Source: Verrucomicrobiia bacterium
GTDB taxonomy: Bacteria; Verrucomicrobiota; Verrucomicrobiia; Limisphaerales; DSYF01
Length of the DNA: 64,000 bases
Direction: 5' to 3'
Assembly: GCA_035765895.1 (NCBI GenBank)
Contig: DASTWL010000061.1
Location: 1-64,000, forward strand
Under the pieces are notes generated by a model. That model made no database searches and was not told the origin of the DNA. It saw only the letters and a program-made list of their open reading frames with translations. A program made the position numbers and the translations under genes. Shown here one piece after another: positions 1 to 10,700 of this stretch (the stretch's first letter is position 1; the number at the start of each line of letters is the position of its first letter).

Positions 1-659
1 CGGCGCTCACGGATGGCACGCTCGGGCCGACCGGGCTGGGCACGACCAACTTCGCCACCTGCGGCGGCGCTTTCGGGGCCGGGTCTTCCGTGATTTACGC
101 AGCGGCGAGCGGCTGGGATTTGACGAACATCGTTGTTTACAGCGGTTGGGGGAATTACGACCGCGACGGCCAGTTCTACGACATCACCTATTCGACCCTG
201 GCGGCGCCGACCACCTTCGTCCCGCTGGTGAGCGTGGATTACAACCCGCTGGCCGGTTTCGGGCCGTCGGTGAATCGCGTGGCTATTTCGCCCACCAACG
301 GCGCGACCACGCTGGCCACGAACGTGTATGCGGTGAAGTTCGACTTCACGCGCCAGGGCACGCAGGACAACGGCTATTCCGGCTACAGCGAAATCGTCTT
401 GCAGGGAACGAGCCTGGCGCCGGCCCAGCCGCCAACCCTCAGCAGCACCGCGCCGGGTGACGGCACGCTGGTGTTGACGGGTGCGGGCGGCACACCGGGA
501 CGCGCCTATTCGGTGTTGAGCACGACCAACCTGCTGGCGCCGCTCGACAGTTGGACGGTCAGCACGACGGGCGTGCTGGACGGCACCGGTTCCTTTTCCA
601 ACACCATCCCGGTCAACGCCGGTGAGCCGGAGCGATTCTTCCGCATTCGCGTTCCGTGA
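1..659 (+). CDS. Secreted beta-sandwich protein, C-terminal part (5' end outside window)
   Basis: The reading frame is open from the first bases of the window to a TGA at 657-659, so this is the 3' part of a longer gene; the internal GTG at 90 is not a real start. The visible part carries a module ([11 protein letters not shown], then a Phe/Pro/Val-rich stretch) also present near the C-terminus of the GH78 rhamnosidase downstream (about 5460-5790). It ends in a short tail of the type Y.VLSTTNL...W...FFRI that recurs on two other secreted proteins here. The product is probably extracellular and may be a carbohydrate-active enzyme, but no catalytic domain is in view. Residues before the window would be needed to name it. 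Confidence 0.7.
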   Translation, partial: ALTDGTLGPTGLGTTNFATCGGAFGAGSSVIYAAASGWDLTNIVVYSGWGNYDRDGQFYDITYSTLAAPTTFVPLVSVDYNPLAGFGPSVNRVAISPTNGATTLATNVYAVKFDFTRQGTQDNGYSGYSEIVLQGTSLAPAQPPTLSSTAPGDGTLVLTGAGGTPGRAYSVLSTTNLLAPLDSWTVSTTGVLDGTGSFSNTIPVNAGEPERFFRIRVP

Positions 660-693
660 GGGGAGGTGGGGCACAGTTGGATTCAGTCGGGCT

Positions 694-730
694 GCCGCCC
701 GTCCCGGACCGGGGTTCCGGGGCGGGCGGC
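694..730 (+). terminator. Strong GC hairpin between genes, probable terminator
   Basis: A 15-bp stem (694-708 with 716-730, one G-T pair) closes a 7-nt loop, 35 bases after the stop of the upstream gene. It is followed only by GTTTGTGG, so a U-tract is weak. It lies just before the ATG at 746 and could also structure that gene's leader. Confidence 0.55.
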
Positions 731-745
731 GTTTGTGGATGGCTT

Positions 746-1591
746 ATGAAATGCAGACCGGTTTGTTCCCGCGCGTTTACCTTGATTGAGTTGCTGGTGG
801 TCATCGCCATCATCGCCATCCTGGCGGCGTTGCTGTTGCCGGCGTTGTCCCGGGCCAAGGAGCGCGCCACCGGCATCAACTGCCTCAGCAATCTGCGGCA
901 ACTGACGCTGGCGGCCTTGCTCTATGGCGGGGATTTCAGCGACGCGATTCCGCCCAACCGCGGGCAGACGCTGGATTCCTGGGTGCCCGGGGGCAATGCG
1001 ACCTATGATGTCGATTCGCTGCCCGGCGCCACCAATGTCGCGAACCTCCGTGCCGCGTTGCTCTATCCCTACAACCGCTCCGATGGCATCTACCGTTGTC
1101 CGGGTGACAAGAATCTGGTCGAAGGCACCAGCCTGCCGCGCGTGCGGGATTACTCGCTGAATGGCATGATGGGCGACAACGCCGGATTCGGCGTGGATGT
1201 GCATCCCAATATTTCCGAACACAAACGGTTCACGGACGTCGTCATTCCCAGCCCGGCGGGCGCTTCGTTCTTCATCGACGAGCAGGCCAGTGCGAGCACG
1301 TTGAAATCCAAAACGAGCGTGGACGATGGCTACTTTGCCGTGGATTCGGGCAGCGGTTCCAAAACGACCTACAACAGCCAGATCTGGCGCAACGTCCCGG
1401 CCAGCCGGCATGGCGACTGCGGGCAATTGTCCTACGCCGACGGGCACGCCGCCAAAATGAGGTGGCTCGTGCCAGGCACGCACGCCTTGCAAGGCCAGGA
1501 CGCCAGTTCCGCCGTGTTCAACAACGCGGACCGCAAGCAACTTTGGCTGAGCACCTATGCCTCCGGATCGGTGCCGGGGGTGCCATGGTGA
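746..1591 (+). CDS. Type II secretion/pilin-like protein with prepilin N-terminus and H-X9-DG domain
   Basis: The predicted 281-residue protein begins with a short charged leader followed by [16 protein letters not shown], the prepilin peptidase cleavage/methylation site and hydrophobic pilin helix. Near the C-terminus it has [12 protein letters not shown], an exact H-X9-DG 'processing-associated' motif typical of Verrucomicrobia, Planctomycetes and Lentisphaerae. Such proteins are expanded in these phyla and are presumed pseudopilin-like, inserted in the inner membrane with an exposed globular domain; their substrates are unknown. The ATG at 746 is chosen because it gives the usual short leader; the frame is open further upstream. 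Placement before secreted rhamnosidases suggests a role in surface display or secretion of the polysaccharide-degrading apparatus, which is inference. Confidence 0.85.
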   Translation: MKCRPVCSRAFTLIELLVVIAIIAILAALLLPALSRAKERATGINCLSNLRQLTLAALLYGGDFSDAIPPNRGQTLDSWVPGGNATYDVDSLPGATNVANLRAALLYPYNRSDGIYRCPGDKNLVEGTSLPRVRDYSLNGMMGDNAGFGVDVHPNISEHKRFTDVVIPSPAGASFFIDEQASASTLKSKTSVDDGYFAVDSGSGSKTTYNSQIWRNVPASRHGDCGQLSYADGHAAKMRWLVPGTHALQGQDASSAVFNNADRKQLWLSTYASGSVPGVPW

Positions 1592-1695
1592 CGGCCGCCC
1601 ACAGGGGCCTGGCGTTGGTGGGGCGTGGCGGCCGTCGGCGGGCCGGCGAAGTCCTGCGTTCTTCGTTCAATTCATTTTTCGGACCATCTCGTTTC

Positions 1696-4600
1696 ATGAA
1701 ATTGGCAATACATCGCGTCCGGGCGGTGGCAATGGGGGTTGCGCTGACGGTCGGCGTGGGTGGCGGGCTGGCGCAAGGCGCGTTGCTCCCCGTGAACCTG
1801 CGGTGCGCGGACCGCGTGAATCCGCTGGGCATTGGCGACGCGGCACCGCGGCTGTCGTGGCAGTTGCAGGGCGATGACGCGGCGCGCGGCGAGGTGCAGA
1901 GCGCGTATCAAATCCAGGTTGGCTCGACGCCCGGCGCGGCGGATTTGTGGGACAGCGGCAAGGTGCTCAGCCGTCAAACGGTGGACGTCGGGTATGCGGG
2001 GCTGCCATTGACGAGCGGCCAGGCCTGTTACTGGCGGGTGCGAACCTACGACGGCGGCGACCAGGTTTCGGCATGGAGCGCGCCCGCGCAGTGGTCGATG
2101 GGATTGTTGCAACGCACCGACTGGAGCGCGCAGTGGATCGGTTACGACGCGGCCTACAACCTCACGCCGGCGCAGGCCACGAACAACGCCCTGTTCAACA
2201 CCGCCGGGCTCGGCTGGATTCGCTGTCCCGGACAGGTGGCCCAGGGTGGAATTCACCAGTCGGCCTTGCGCCGGCCAGTGGTAATGCCGGCCGGCCAGAG
2301 CATCACCAACGCCGTCCTGGCGCTGTATGCGGACAACGAGTGCCGGGCGTTTGTGAACGGGGTGGCGGCCACGAATGAGGCGCTGCGCTGGGAAGCCACC
2401 GCGCGGATCAATGTGACGTCACTGCTGCACACGGGCACCAACCTGCTTGCGCTTTCCACCACCAACAGCGACGCCCAGCAGCCGGCCAGCGTGATTGGCC
2501 GGCTTGTCGTGCAGTTCGCGTCCGGCAGTGTGACCAACCTCCCGGTGGACACGTCGTGGAAGGCCGCCCAGTGGCCGGCGGGGAACTGGACGCAGCCGGG
2601 CTACGACGACGCCAGCTGGGTCACGCCCGAAAGCACCGGCACGCCATGGGGCCTGCCGGCGTTGAATGACCTGGCCCGCGTGCCCGCGCCGTATCTGCGG
2701 AAGGAATTCACAGTTGGCCCGGCCGTCCGGCGCGCGATGGTTTATGTCACCGCGCTCGGCACCTACGAATTGCATCTCAACGGCCAGAAAGTGGGCAACG
2801 ACGTGCTGACGCCGGGTTGGACGCAGTTCTCGAAGCGGGTTTACTACCAGACCTACGATGTCACCACGATGGTTGGTGCGGGCACGAATGTCATCGGCGC
2901 CATTCTCGGCGACGGCTGGTATGCGGGCGATGTGGGTTACAAGGGCAGCCGGCTCAATTACGGCGGCCTGCCCCGGCTGCTGGTGCAACTCGTCATCGAA
3001 CTGGCGGACGGCACGACGCAAACGGTGGTCAGCGACGGCTCGTGGAAGGCGCGTTACGGGCCGATACAATTTGCCGACCTGTTGATCGGTTCGGATTACG
3101 ACGCGCGGCGCGAGCTGCCCGGCTGGGACGCGGCGCCGTTCGATGACCACGACTGGGCGCCGGTGTTGACCGGGCTCAAAGCCACCACCGGCGGCTATGC
3201 GGACGTGACCACCAACGTCGCCGGCCTGGTGGTGAACAACCAGCTCAACTTCGTGGTTGGCAACGACGCGCTCGGCGGCGATCCGGCTTACGGCATCGTC
3301 AAGACGTTGGAAATGGATTTCTCGCTGGGTGGCACGAATCAGACGGCGTTCTTCGGCGAAAACGAAACGGTGAACCTGGGCGGCGCTGGCCTGCCATTGA
3401 CGATTGGGCGGGCGTTCTATGGCAACCCCGCGGCTTTTCCGGGGCTGGGCGGGATGCGGTTGCAGGCGGCGGTCACCGAGCCGGCCCGGGTGATGGAAAC
3501 GCTGCCGGCCATTCAACTCACCGAACCCAAGCCGGGTCGTTACACCTTCGATTTGGGCCAGAACATGGTGGGCTGGGTGCGGTTGAACATGAGCGGTCTG
3601 CCAGGCGACCGAATCACGGTGCGCCACGGCGAAATGCTGAATCCCGACGGCACGGTTTACACGGCCAACCTGCGCGGCGCCAACGCGACGGATTGCTACA
3701 CCTTCGGCACAAATGGCGCCGTGGTTTACGAGCCGCGTTTCACGTTCCACGGCTTTCGCTACGTGGAAGTGCGCGGCCTCTCCGTCCCGCCCCAGTTCAA
3801 CACCGTGACCGGCGTGGTGGTGCATTCGGACCTGCCGCGGACGGGGCACTTCCAATGTTCAGACCCCCTGGTGAATCAACTCTTCAGCAACATCATCTGG
3901 GGGCAGAAGGGCAATTACCTCGAAGTGCCCACGGATTGTCCGCAACGGGATGAACGCCTTGGCTGGAGCGGCGATACGGAATTTTTCGTGCCCACCGCGG
4001 CCTACAACTTCGACGTGCAGTCGTTTTTCCGCCGGCACATGACGACGTTCTGCGAGGATTCCCAGCAGGCGGACGGCTCCTTCGCCAACGTGGCGCCGGA
4101 CGTCGGTGCGGGCAGCGGCGCGGCGGCGTGGGGCGACGCCGCGTGGATTTGCCCCTACGTTATGTATCAGGACTACGGCGACACCAACATCATCGCGGAT
4201 CACTACGCAGCCTGGCAGAAATACGGCGCGTTCTTGGCCGCGCACGCCACGAACCACGTAATTGCGAGCCTGCCCGGCGACTTCGGGGACTGGGTGAATC
4301 TCGGCGGCGGCGCGTCGAGCCGGGTGATTGACACGGCGTTTTACGCCTACTACGCGCAGGCGATGTCCGAGATGGCTGCTGTTCTCGGTCGGAACGCGGA
4401 CGCGGCCAGCTACGCGACGCTGCACAGCAACATCGCCGCGGCATTCGCGGACTTCTTCAAGGCGGATGGTTCGTTCACGGACGACAGCAGCCAGACCGGC
4501 TACGCGCTCGCCTTCACGCTCGGGCTGGTGCCGGGCAATTTGCGCAGCGCGGCGGCGCAACGATTCGCGGACAGCATCGCGCAATTCGACGGTCATCTCG

Positions 4601-6036
4601 CCACCGGTTTCATTGGCACACCGCGCCTGCTGCCGGCGTTGCACGCTGCGGGCCGCGACGACCTTGCCTATCAATTGCTGCTCCAGAAAACCTATCCCTC
4701 GTGGCTGTATCAGGTGACGCTGGGCGCGACCACCATGTGGGAACGGTGGGACGGGTGGACCCCGGGCGGCGGGTTTCAAACCGTCGGGATGAATTCATTC
4801 AACCACTATGCCTTCGGCGCTGTGGGCGAGTATTTATACGGCGTTGTGGGTGGCATCAAACCGGCCCGGCCCGGTTATGAATCCATCCGCATTCAACCCG
4901 TGCCGGGCGTGGGATTGACGTGGGCGGACGCCCGTTACGATTCGATCCGCGGTCCGATTGCCACCACGTGGACCAATCGCGACGACCGCTTTGACCTCGC
5001 CGTGTCCATCCCGCCGAACACCACGGCGGAGGTCTGGGTGCCCACGACCAATGCCGCCGCAATCACCGAGAGCGGCGGGCCGGCGGCGAGTGCGCCGGGC
5101 GTGACGTTTACGGGCGTCTCCAACAATTGCGCCGTGTTTCAGGTCGGCTCCGGTCATTACCTGTGGTCTTCGCCGCTGCCCACCGCGCAACCGACGGGAC
5201 CGGAGATTCTCATTGCCACCACCAATCAGACGGGCAGCGGCACGGGCACGTTTTACCCGAACTGGGGCTGGGTGACCAACGGCAGTCTGATTGCCGGACA
5301 GGCGCCGGCGACGGCGCAGGGCAATTTCAGCGAGGAAGCGAACGGGCGGAGTGTCAATGCGCTCACCGCGGGCGGCAGCCTGGCGTTGACGCAGATCACC
5401 GGCAATCCCGGCTATCCCATCACGACCAGCACGAACTACGTGACCTGCGGCAACGGGAACGGCGCCGGCTCCGTGCTCATCTACGCGCTCACGAATGCGC
5501 CGGCGGGTTATGACGTGACCAACATCACGGTCTATGGCGGTTGGGCGGATGCCGGGCGCGACCAGCAGGCTTACGGCGTTTACTGCTCGACGGTCGCGGC
5601 GCCGGCCACGTTCACCAAGCTGACGAGCGTCAACTTCAACCCGCCCAATCCGGCCAACGTGCAATCGGCCACGCGGGTCAGCATTTCGTCCGCCGCGGGT
5701 GTGCTGGCCACCAACGTGGCGGCGGTGAAGTTTGATTTCACCAGTCCCGCCTCCGAGAACGGCTTTTGCGGCTACGGCGCCATTGCCATCTTTGGCAAAC
5801 CCAGCGTGATTCCGCGCCCGGCCATGAGCGCATCAGTGCCGGGGGAGTTGAACCGCTTCGTCATGGATGTCACCGGCCTCTTTCCAGGCTGGAGCTACAC
5901 GCTCCAGAGCACGACCAATCTGATCGCGCCCGCGTGGCTGGCGGAAACCAACTTCATTGCCACGCAGCCTGCGGTCAGCTTTACCTTTTCCACGCTGAAT
6001 CCCGCGCAAAAGTTTTTTCGCGTTGTGGGAAATTGA
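1696..6036 (+). CDS. Secreted alpha-L-rhamnosidase, GH78 family, with extra C-terminal modules
   Basis: A 1446-residue exported enzyme predicted to release terminal L-rhamnose from glycans. The ATG at 1696 gives a signal peptide; the frame is open further upstream. Order: N-terminal Ig-like domain, a beta-sandwich at about 200-300 with YADNECRAFVNG, the rhamnosidase N-domain (GTYELHLNG, about 355-370), a non-standard insertion at about 500-575 (DVTTNVAGLVVNNQL then GDPAYGIVKTLEMDF), and an (alpha/alpha)6 catalytic domain. Family hallmarks are D747-CPQRDER-LGW with acidic D752/E753 and TTMWERWDGW with E1016, matching the general acid and base regions of GH78. After the C-terminal beta-sandwich comes a tail module shared with the gene at 1-659 and a final STNL...FFRV element. 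The length is above the usual 900-1100 residues because of these additions. It heads a run of glycosidase genes. Confidence 0.93.
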   Translation: MKLAIHRVRAVAMGVALTVGVGGGLAQGALLPVNLRCADRVNPLGIGDAAPRLSWQLQGDDAARGEVQSAYQIQVGSTPGAADLWDSGKVLSRQTVDVGYAGLPLTSGQACYWRVRTYDGGDQVSAWSAPAQWSMGLLQRTDWSAQWIGYDAAYNLTPAQATNNALFNTAGLGWIRCPGQVAQGGIHQSALRRPVVMPAGQSITNAVLALYADNECRAFVNGVAATNEALRWEATARINVTSLLHTGTNLLALSTTNSDAQQPASVIGRLVVQFASGSVTNLPVDTSWKAAQWPAGNWTQPGYDDASWVTPESTGTPWGLPALNDLARVPAPYLRKEFTVGPAVRRAMVYVTALGTYELHLNGQKVGNDVLTPGWTQFSKRVYYQTYDVTTMVGAGTNVIGAILGDGWYAGDVGYKGSRLNYGGLPRLLVQLVIELADGTTQTVVSDGSWKARYGPIQFADLLIGSDYDARRELPGWDAAPFDDHDWAPVLTGLKATTGGYADVTTNVAGLVVNNQLNFVVGNDALGGDPAYGIVKTLEMDFSLGGTNQTAFFGENETVNLGGAGLPLTIGRAFYGNPAAFPGLGGMRLQAAVTEPARVMETLPAIQLTEPKPGRYTFDLGQNMVGWVRLNMSGLPGDRITVRHGEMLNPDGTVYTANLRGANATDCYTFGTNGAVVYEPRFTFHGFRYVEVRGLSVPPQFNTVTGVVVHSDLPRTGHFQCSDPLVNQLFSNIIWGQKGNYLEVPTDCPQRDERLGWSGDTEFFVPTAAYNFDVQSFFRRHMTTFCEDSQQADGSFANVAPDVGAGSGAAAWGDAAWICPYVMYQDYGDTNIIADHYAAWQKYGAFLAAHATNHVIASLPGDFGDWVNLGGGASSRVIDTAFYAYYAQAMSEMAAVLGRNADAASYATLHSNIAAAFADFFKADGSFTDDSSQTGYALAFTLGLVPGNLRSAAAQRFADSIAQFDGHLATGFIGTPRLLPALHAAGRDDLAYQLLLQKTYPSWLYQVTLGATTMWERWDGWTPGGGFQTVGMNSFNHYAFGAVGEYLYGVVGGIKPARPGYESIRIQPVPGVGLTWADARYDSIRGPIATTWTNRDDRFDLAVSIPPNTTAEVWVPTTNAAAITESGGPAASAPGVTFTGVSNNCAVFQVGSGHYLWSSPLPTAQPTGPEILIATTNQTGSGTGTFYPNWGWVTNGSLIAGQAPATAQGNFSEEANGRSVNALTAGGSLALTQITGNPGYPITTSTNYVTCGNGNGAGSVLIYALTNAPAGYDVTNITVYGGWADAGRDQQAYGVYCSTVAAPATFTKLTSVNFNPPNPANVQSATRVSISSAAGVLATNVAAVKFDFTSPASENGFCGYGAIAIFGKPSVIPRPAMSASVPGELNRFVMDVTGLFPGWSYTLQSTTNLIAPAWLAETNFIATQPAVSFTFSTLNPAQKFFRVVGN

Positions 6037-6067
6037 TGGAAAAGCATTCTTGGTGCGTCTTTCAACC

Positions 6068-7786
6068 GTGAGCAACAACCCGCATCACCACCCGACCCGA
6101 CCGGTGGTCATCCGTCCGTGCGTCCGGTGGGCGTTTGCCTTGCTGGCGGGGATTTGCGGATCCCTGGTCGCCGTCCACCCGGCCCCGGCGAACGCGGCCG
6201 AACCGCGCATCGTCAATATTTACAACTTCATTCGCAATTCGGACTTTCGTCTGCCTGACTCCGAGGCGGTGCTCTTCGACTGCACGCGGCGCCAGATCGA
6301 GCTGTTGAAACGTTCCGGATTGCCGGCGACGTGGGCGTTGCAATACGACGCCTTGATGAACCCCCGCTACCAGCAGTTGCTCAAGACGGAACTGGGCACC
6401 AATGATGAGATCGCCGCCTGGTGGGAAATTCCGCAAGCGCTGGCCGAGAAGGCCGGCCTGCCCTGGCGCGGGCAGCACGCGTGGGATCCGGTGGCGAACG
6501 TGGGATTCTCGCCGGGTTACCCGCCGGAAGCACGGCGCCGGCTCGTGGATGTTTACATGGCGGACTTCAAAGCCGTCTTCGGCTGCTATCCCCGCACGGT
6601 GGGCTCGTGGTATATCGACGAAATCACCCTGGCTTACCTGGCCGAACGCTACGGCATCGTGGCGTCGTGCAACTGCAAGGATCAAATCGGCACCGACTTT
6701 TACACGCTGTGGGGCGGCTATTGGAACCAGGCTTACTATCCCAGCCGGCTCAACGCCTACATGCCGGCCCAGACCCGGGCGGGGCAGATCAATGTGCCCA
6801 TCTTTCGGATGCTGGGCAGTGATCCGATTTATCAGCACGGCACCACGCCTGGTTTGCAATCGTTGGAACCGGTTTACCCCGAATCCGGCGGCTCGCCCCG
6901 CTGGGTGGCCTGGTTCATGAACAACCTCGTGCATCAACCATCGCTCGCGTTCGGCTACGCCCAAGCCGGTCAGGAGAACTCGTTTGGCTGGGACGCGATG
7001 AAGACGGGGTTGACCCATCAGGTGGAAATGTTCGCGGCGGCGGCCAGGGCTGGCAGCATTCGGGTGGAAACCCTCGCGCAAACCGGGCGCTGGTTCCGCG
7101 AACATTATCCGCTCACGCCGGCGACGTCCGTGGTGGCCCTGGACGATTGGAAAAACCAAAACCGCAGGACGGTCTGGTATGACAGCCGGTTTTATCGGCT
7201 GAACCTCCTCTGGGAGAGCAACGCGTTTTTCATCCGCGACCTGCATTGCTTCGACGAATCGGTCGTTTCGCCCACGCACCGAACGGCGCTCATGGCGACG
7301 TCGCTGGCTTACGAGACGTTGCCGGTCATGGATTGGGCCGTCTGGTCCCGGCAGAGCCCGAAGCCGGTCGGCGCGTGGCCGGTTTTTTTGTCGGCCGATG
7401 AGGTTGTTACGCCGATGACGCCCGTGGGCGAGCCGGTCGTCAAGGAACGCGGCGCAACCACGTTGAGCCTCGAGCAACCTCTGGCCGGCGGTGGAACGTT
7501 GTCCATCGTCTGCGCCGAAACCAGCCTCACGTTCGACGCGGTGAGCGGGTCGGGCCGGCCGGCGCGCTGGGCGTTGCAACTCGTCGGCGGAGAGGGGTTG
7601 AAATCCGTGGTGAAACAGGTCACAACGAACGCGGTCACCTGCGACTTTGCCGGAACGAATTATCGGATCGGGTTGGCGCCGGGGATGGGCAGCTGCCGTT
7701 CGCTCGACGATGGCGTCCTCCGGATGGCCGCAAACCCGGCGGGCAAACTGGTCATCAACCTCAACGTCCACGAGCCTCAACGCTGA
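6068..7786 (+). CDS. Secreted protein with NodB-like (polysaccharide deacetylase-like) N-terminal region, function unknown
   Basis: About 572 residues with a signal peptide (WAFALLAGICGSLVAV... ANAAEP). The start is uncertain: GTG at 6068 fits the signal peptide, while GTGs at 6053 and 6023 (the latter overlapping the rhamnosidase stop) are possible. The N-terminal half reads like a NodB/GH-type barrel scanning domain (RQIELLKRSGLPATWALQYDAL, EIAAWWEIP, GSWYIDE) as seen in deacetylase-fold enzymes, but the classical metal-binding H-x3-H triad is not evident, so a deacetylase activity cannot be claimed. The second half has a beta-rich end. It sits between GH78 and GH106 genes with 5 bases to the next start, so a step in rhamnoglycan breakdown is inferred. 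Confidence 0.75.
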   Translation: MSNNPHHHPTRPVVIRPCVRWAFALLAGICGSLVAVHPAPANAAEPRIVNIYNFIRNSDFRLPDSEAVLFDCTRRQIELLKRSGLPATWALQYDALMNPRYQQLLKTELGTNDEIAAWWEIPQALAEKAGLPWRGQHAWDPVANVGFSPGYPPEARRRLVDVYMADFKAVFGCYPRTVGSWYIDEITLAYLAERYGIVASCNCKDQIGTDFYTLWGGYWNQAYYPSRLNAYMPAQTRAGQINVPIFRMLGSDPIYQHGTTPGLQSLEPVYPESGGSPRWVAWFMNNLVHQPSLAFGYAQAGQENSFGWDAMKTGLTHQVEMFAAAARAGSIRVETLAQTGRWFREHYPLTPATSVVALDDWKNQNRRTVWYDSRFYRLNLLWESNAFFIRDLHCFDESVVSPTHRTALMATSLAYETLPVMDWAVWSRQSPKPVGAWPVFLSADEVVTPMTPVGEPVVKERGATTLSLEQPLAGGGTLSIVCAETSLTFDAVSGSGRPARWALQLVGGEGLKSVVKQVTTNAVTCDFAGTNYRIGLAPGMGSCRSLDDGVLRMAANPAGKLVINLNVHEPQR

Positions 7787-7791
7787 TAAGA

Positions 7792-10700
7792 ATGATAACA
7801 AAAGCCTTGCTGGTCTTGCTCCTGTCGCTCGGCGTCGGGCTTTCGCGGGCGGCCGATCTCGCCAAACCCTTTGCCCATCCGCCCGCCTCCGCCCGGCCGT
7901 GGGTGTATTGGTTTTGGAACAATGGCAACATTACCAAGGCCGGCATCACCGCCGACCTGGAGGCCATGCAGCGCGTGGGCATCGGCGGGGTCATCATCAT
8001 GGACGTGGTGGAACGCTTTGCGCCGCCGCCCGGCCCGGCGGATTACCTGAACGCCGAGTGGCAGGAGTTGTTCTGCTTTGCCGTTGCCGAGGCGCACCGG
8101 CTGGGCCTGGAAATCAACCTTACCAACGGGCCGGGCTGGTGCGGCAGCAGCGGACCGTGGATCACGCCTGAGCTGTCCATGCAGATGCTCGTCGTTACGA
8201 ATGTCGCGGTGACGGGGCCATTGCGATTTGCCACCGTCCTGCCGCGTCCAGCCATGGGCAGCGTCCGGCCGCACGATGGTTTCAACAGCACGGTGAAATA
8301 TGATGATTATTATCGCGACATTGCCGTGCTGGCGTATCCCGCGACCACGAATGCGTTCCTGCCTCCGGAAGCGGTTTTGAACCTGACCACGAACCTGGAC
8401 CGCGAGGGCAACTTGAACTGGGAGGTGCCGGCCGGGGCATGGGTCATCGCGCGGATCGGGCACACCACGACGGGCTCCTCCACCCGCCCACCGGTCAAGG
8501 GTGGCAATGGCCTCGAATGCGACAAACTAAGCCGCGCGGCGATGGATGTCCATTTCACGAACCTGCTGGGAAAGCTCATCACGGAAATCGGCCCGCTGGC
8601 CGGGCGGACGTTGGTGGCGACACACATTGACAGTTGGGAGGTGGGCGCGCAGAACTGGACGGCCCAATTGCGGGAGGAGTTTTTGAAGCGGCGCGGCTAT
8701 GATCCGCTTCCCTATTTGCCGGATGTGATTCACGCCAATGATCACGTCGTGATCGGCGCCCCGGCCATCGCCCGGCGTTTTCGCTGGGACTACGACCAGA
8801 CGATTGCGGAATTGCTCGCGGAAAATTATGTCGGCCGGCTGGCCGAACTGGCGCACCAGCATGGCCTGCGGCTCAGCATCGAGGGCTACGATTTGCCCTT
8901 TGGTGACGAAGCAACCTACACGGCCGCGGCCGATGAACCGATGAGCGAGTTCTGGGCGACCGGCGGAAATCAGAACGAGGCCAAGGCGCGGCAGATGGCG
9001 TCGGTCGCGCACATCATGGGAGAAAAGATCGTCGGCGCGGAGGCGTTTACCTCGGGCGACAACGAGCAGTGGAAGTTTCATCCGGCGACCGTCAAGGCCC
9101 TTGGCGATTACGAGTTTTCCCAGGGCATCAACCGGTTTGTCATCCATCGCTACGCGTTTCAGCCGTATCTCGACCGTTACCCTGGTTCCACGATGGGGCC
9201 GTGGGGACTGCACTACGAACGCACCCAGACCTGGTGGGAAATGTCCGGGCCCTGGCACGAATACCTGGCCCGCTGCCAGTTCATGTTGCGGCAGGGATGG
9301 TTCGTCGCTGATCTGTGCTACCTGCGTCCGCAGTTGCCCAACCAGACTTATTTCACTCCCAATCCGGCCGTTCCGGACGGTTACAAATACGATGAATGCA
9401 GCGCCGCGGCGTTGTTGTCCAGGATGCGCGTGAAGGCCGGACGGCTGGTGTTGCCGGACGGCATGAGCTATCGCCTGCTGGTGCTGCCCGCCGGAGTGCG
9501 GTCGATGACGCCGGAGCTCGTCAAAAAAATCAAACAACTGGTCGCCGACGGAGCCACTGTGTTCGGTCCGCGTCCGCTCGCTTCGCCCAGCCTTGCCGAT
9601 TATCCCAAGTGCGATGACGAAGTGACGCAACTGGCGGCGCAGGTCTGGGGTGATTGTGACGGCGAGACCGTGACGGAACATGCCTTTGGCAAAGGCCGGG
9701 TCATTTGGGGGCAGCCGTTGAAAACCGTCCTGGAAAAATTGCCGACGCCGGCGGATTTCACGGCGAGCACGAAGCTGAACTGGATTCATCGCGAGGTGGG
9801 CGGGCAGCAGGTTTACTTTGTGGCCAATGAACGGGCCATTCCGGTGGAAGCGCGTTGCACGTTCCGGGTAAAGAATCTGCGGCCCGAGTTGTGGGATCCG
9901 AAAACCGGAACGATTTCGCCCTTGCCCCTGTTTGCGGAAACGAATGGGACGATTGCCGCAACCTTGCGCTTGGGCGGCAGTGGTTCGACGTTTGTGGTCT
10001 TTCGCCAGCGCAGCCGGCCGGCCGATTCCGTGATCGATTTCACCCGCGCCGGGCAGCCTGTGGTGCCGTTGACCCGGGCGTCGGTCATTCGGATTCAGCG
10101 CGCCATTTACGGGGTGCCGGGCGACGCGTCACGCACGCGGGATGTGGCGGCCAAATTGCAGGCGCTGGTGGACGGCGGGCAAACGGATTTCCGGGTCACC
10201 CAAATGGCCGCGGGCGACGATCCGGCTTACGGCATTGTCAAAACCCTCGAGGCGGATTACACCGTTGACGGCGGCGCGCATCACCTCAGCGCGAAAGATC
10301 CCGACGCAATCAGCCTCGCAGCGGTCCAGGCCGTGCCCGAACGGCCGGCGGAACTCGAATCCGATGCCAATGGCACCTTGCGTTTGGCAGCGCGCGAGCC
10401 CGGTCAATATGAATGGAAGACTGCGGCCGGAACGGTGCGACGGGTGGACATTGCTGCGGTGCCTGCGCCGCAGGAAATCACCGGACCGTGGGAGGTTCAT
10501 TTTCCGCCCAAGTGGGGAGCGCCGTCACAAATCACCCTGGAGCGCCTGAGTTCATTGAGCGATTCGCCGATCGCCGGTGTTAAGTATTTTTCCGGCACGG
10601 CGACCTACGTGACGACGTTTGACTGGAATCCGGTTGCCGGTCCGGGCCAATCGAAGCCTGAATACTGGCTGGATCTGGGCGGGGTGCAGGTGATGGCGGC

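Noticed and set aside
90-659. GTG at 90 as a gene start
   Set aside because: The frame is open to the window edge and the residues before 90 continue the same beta-sandwich module, so the gene starts outside the window.
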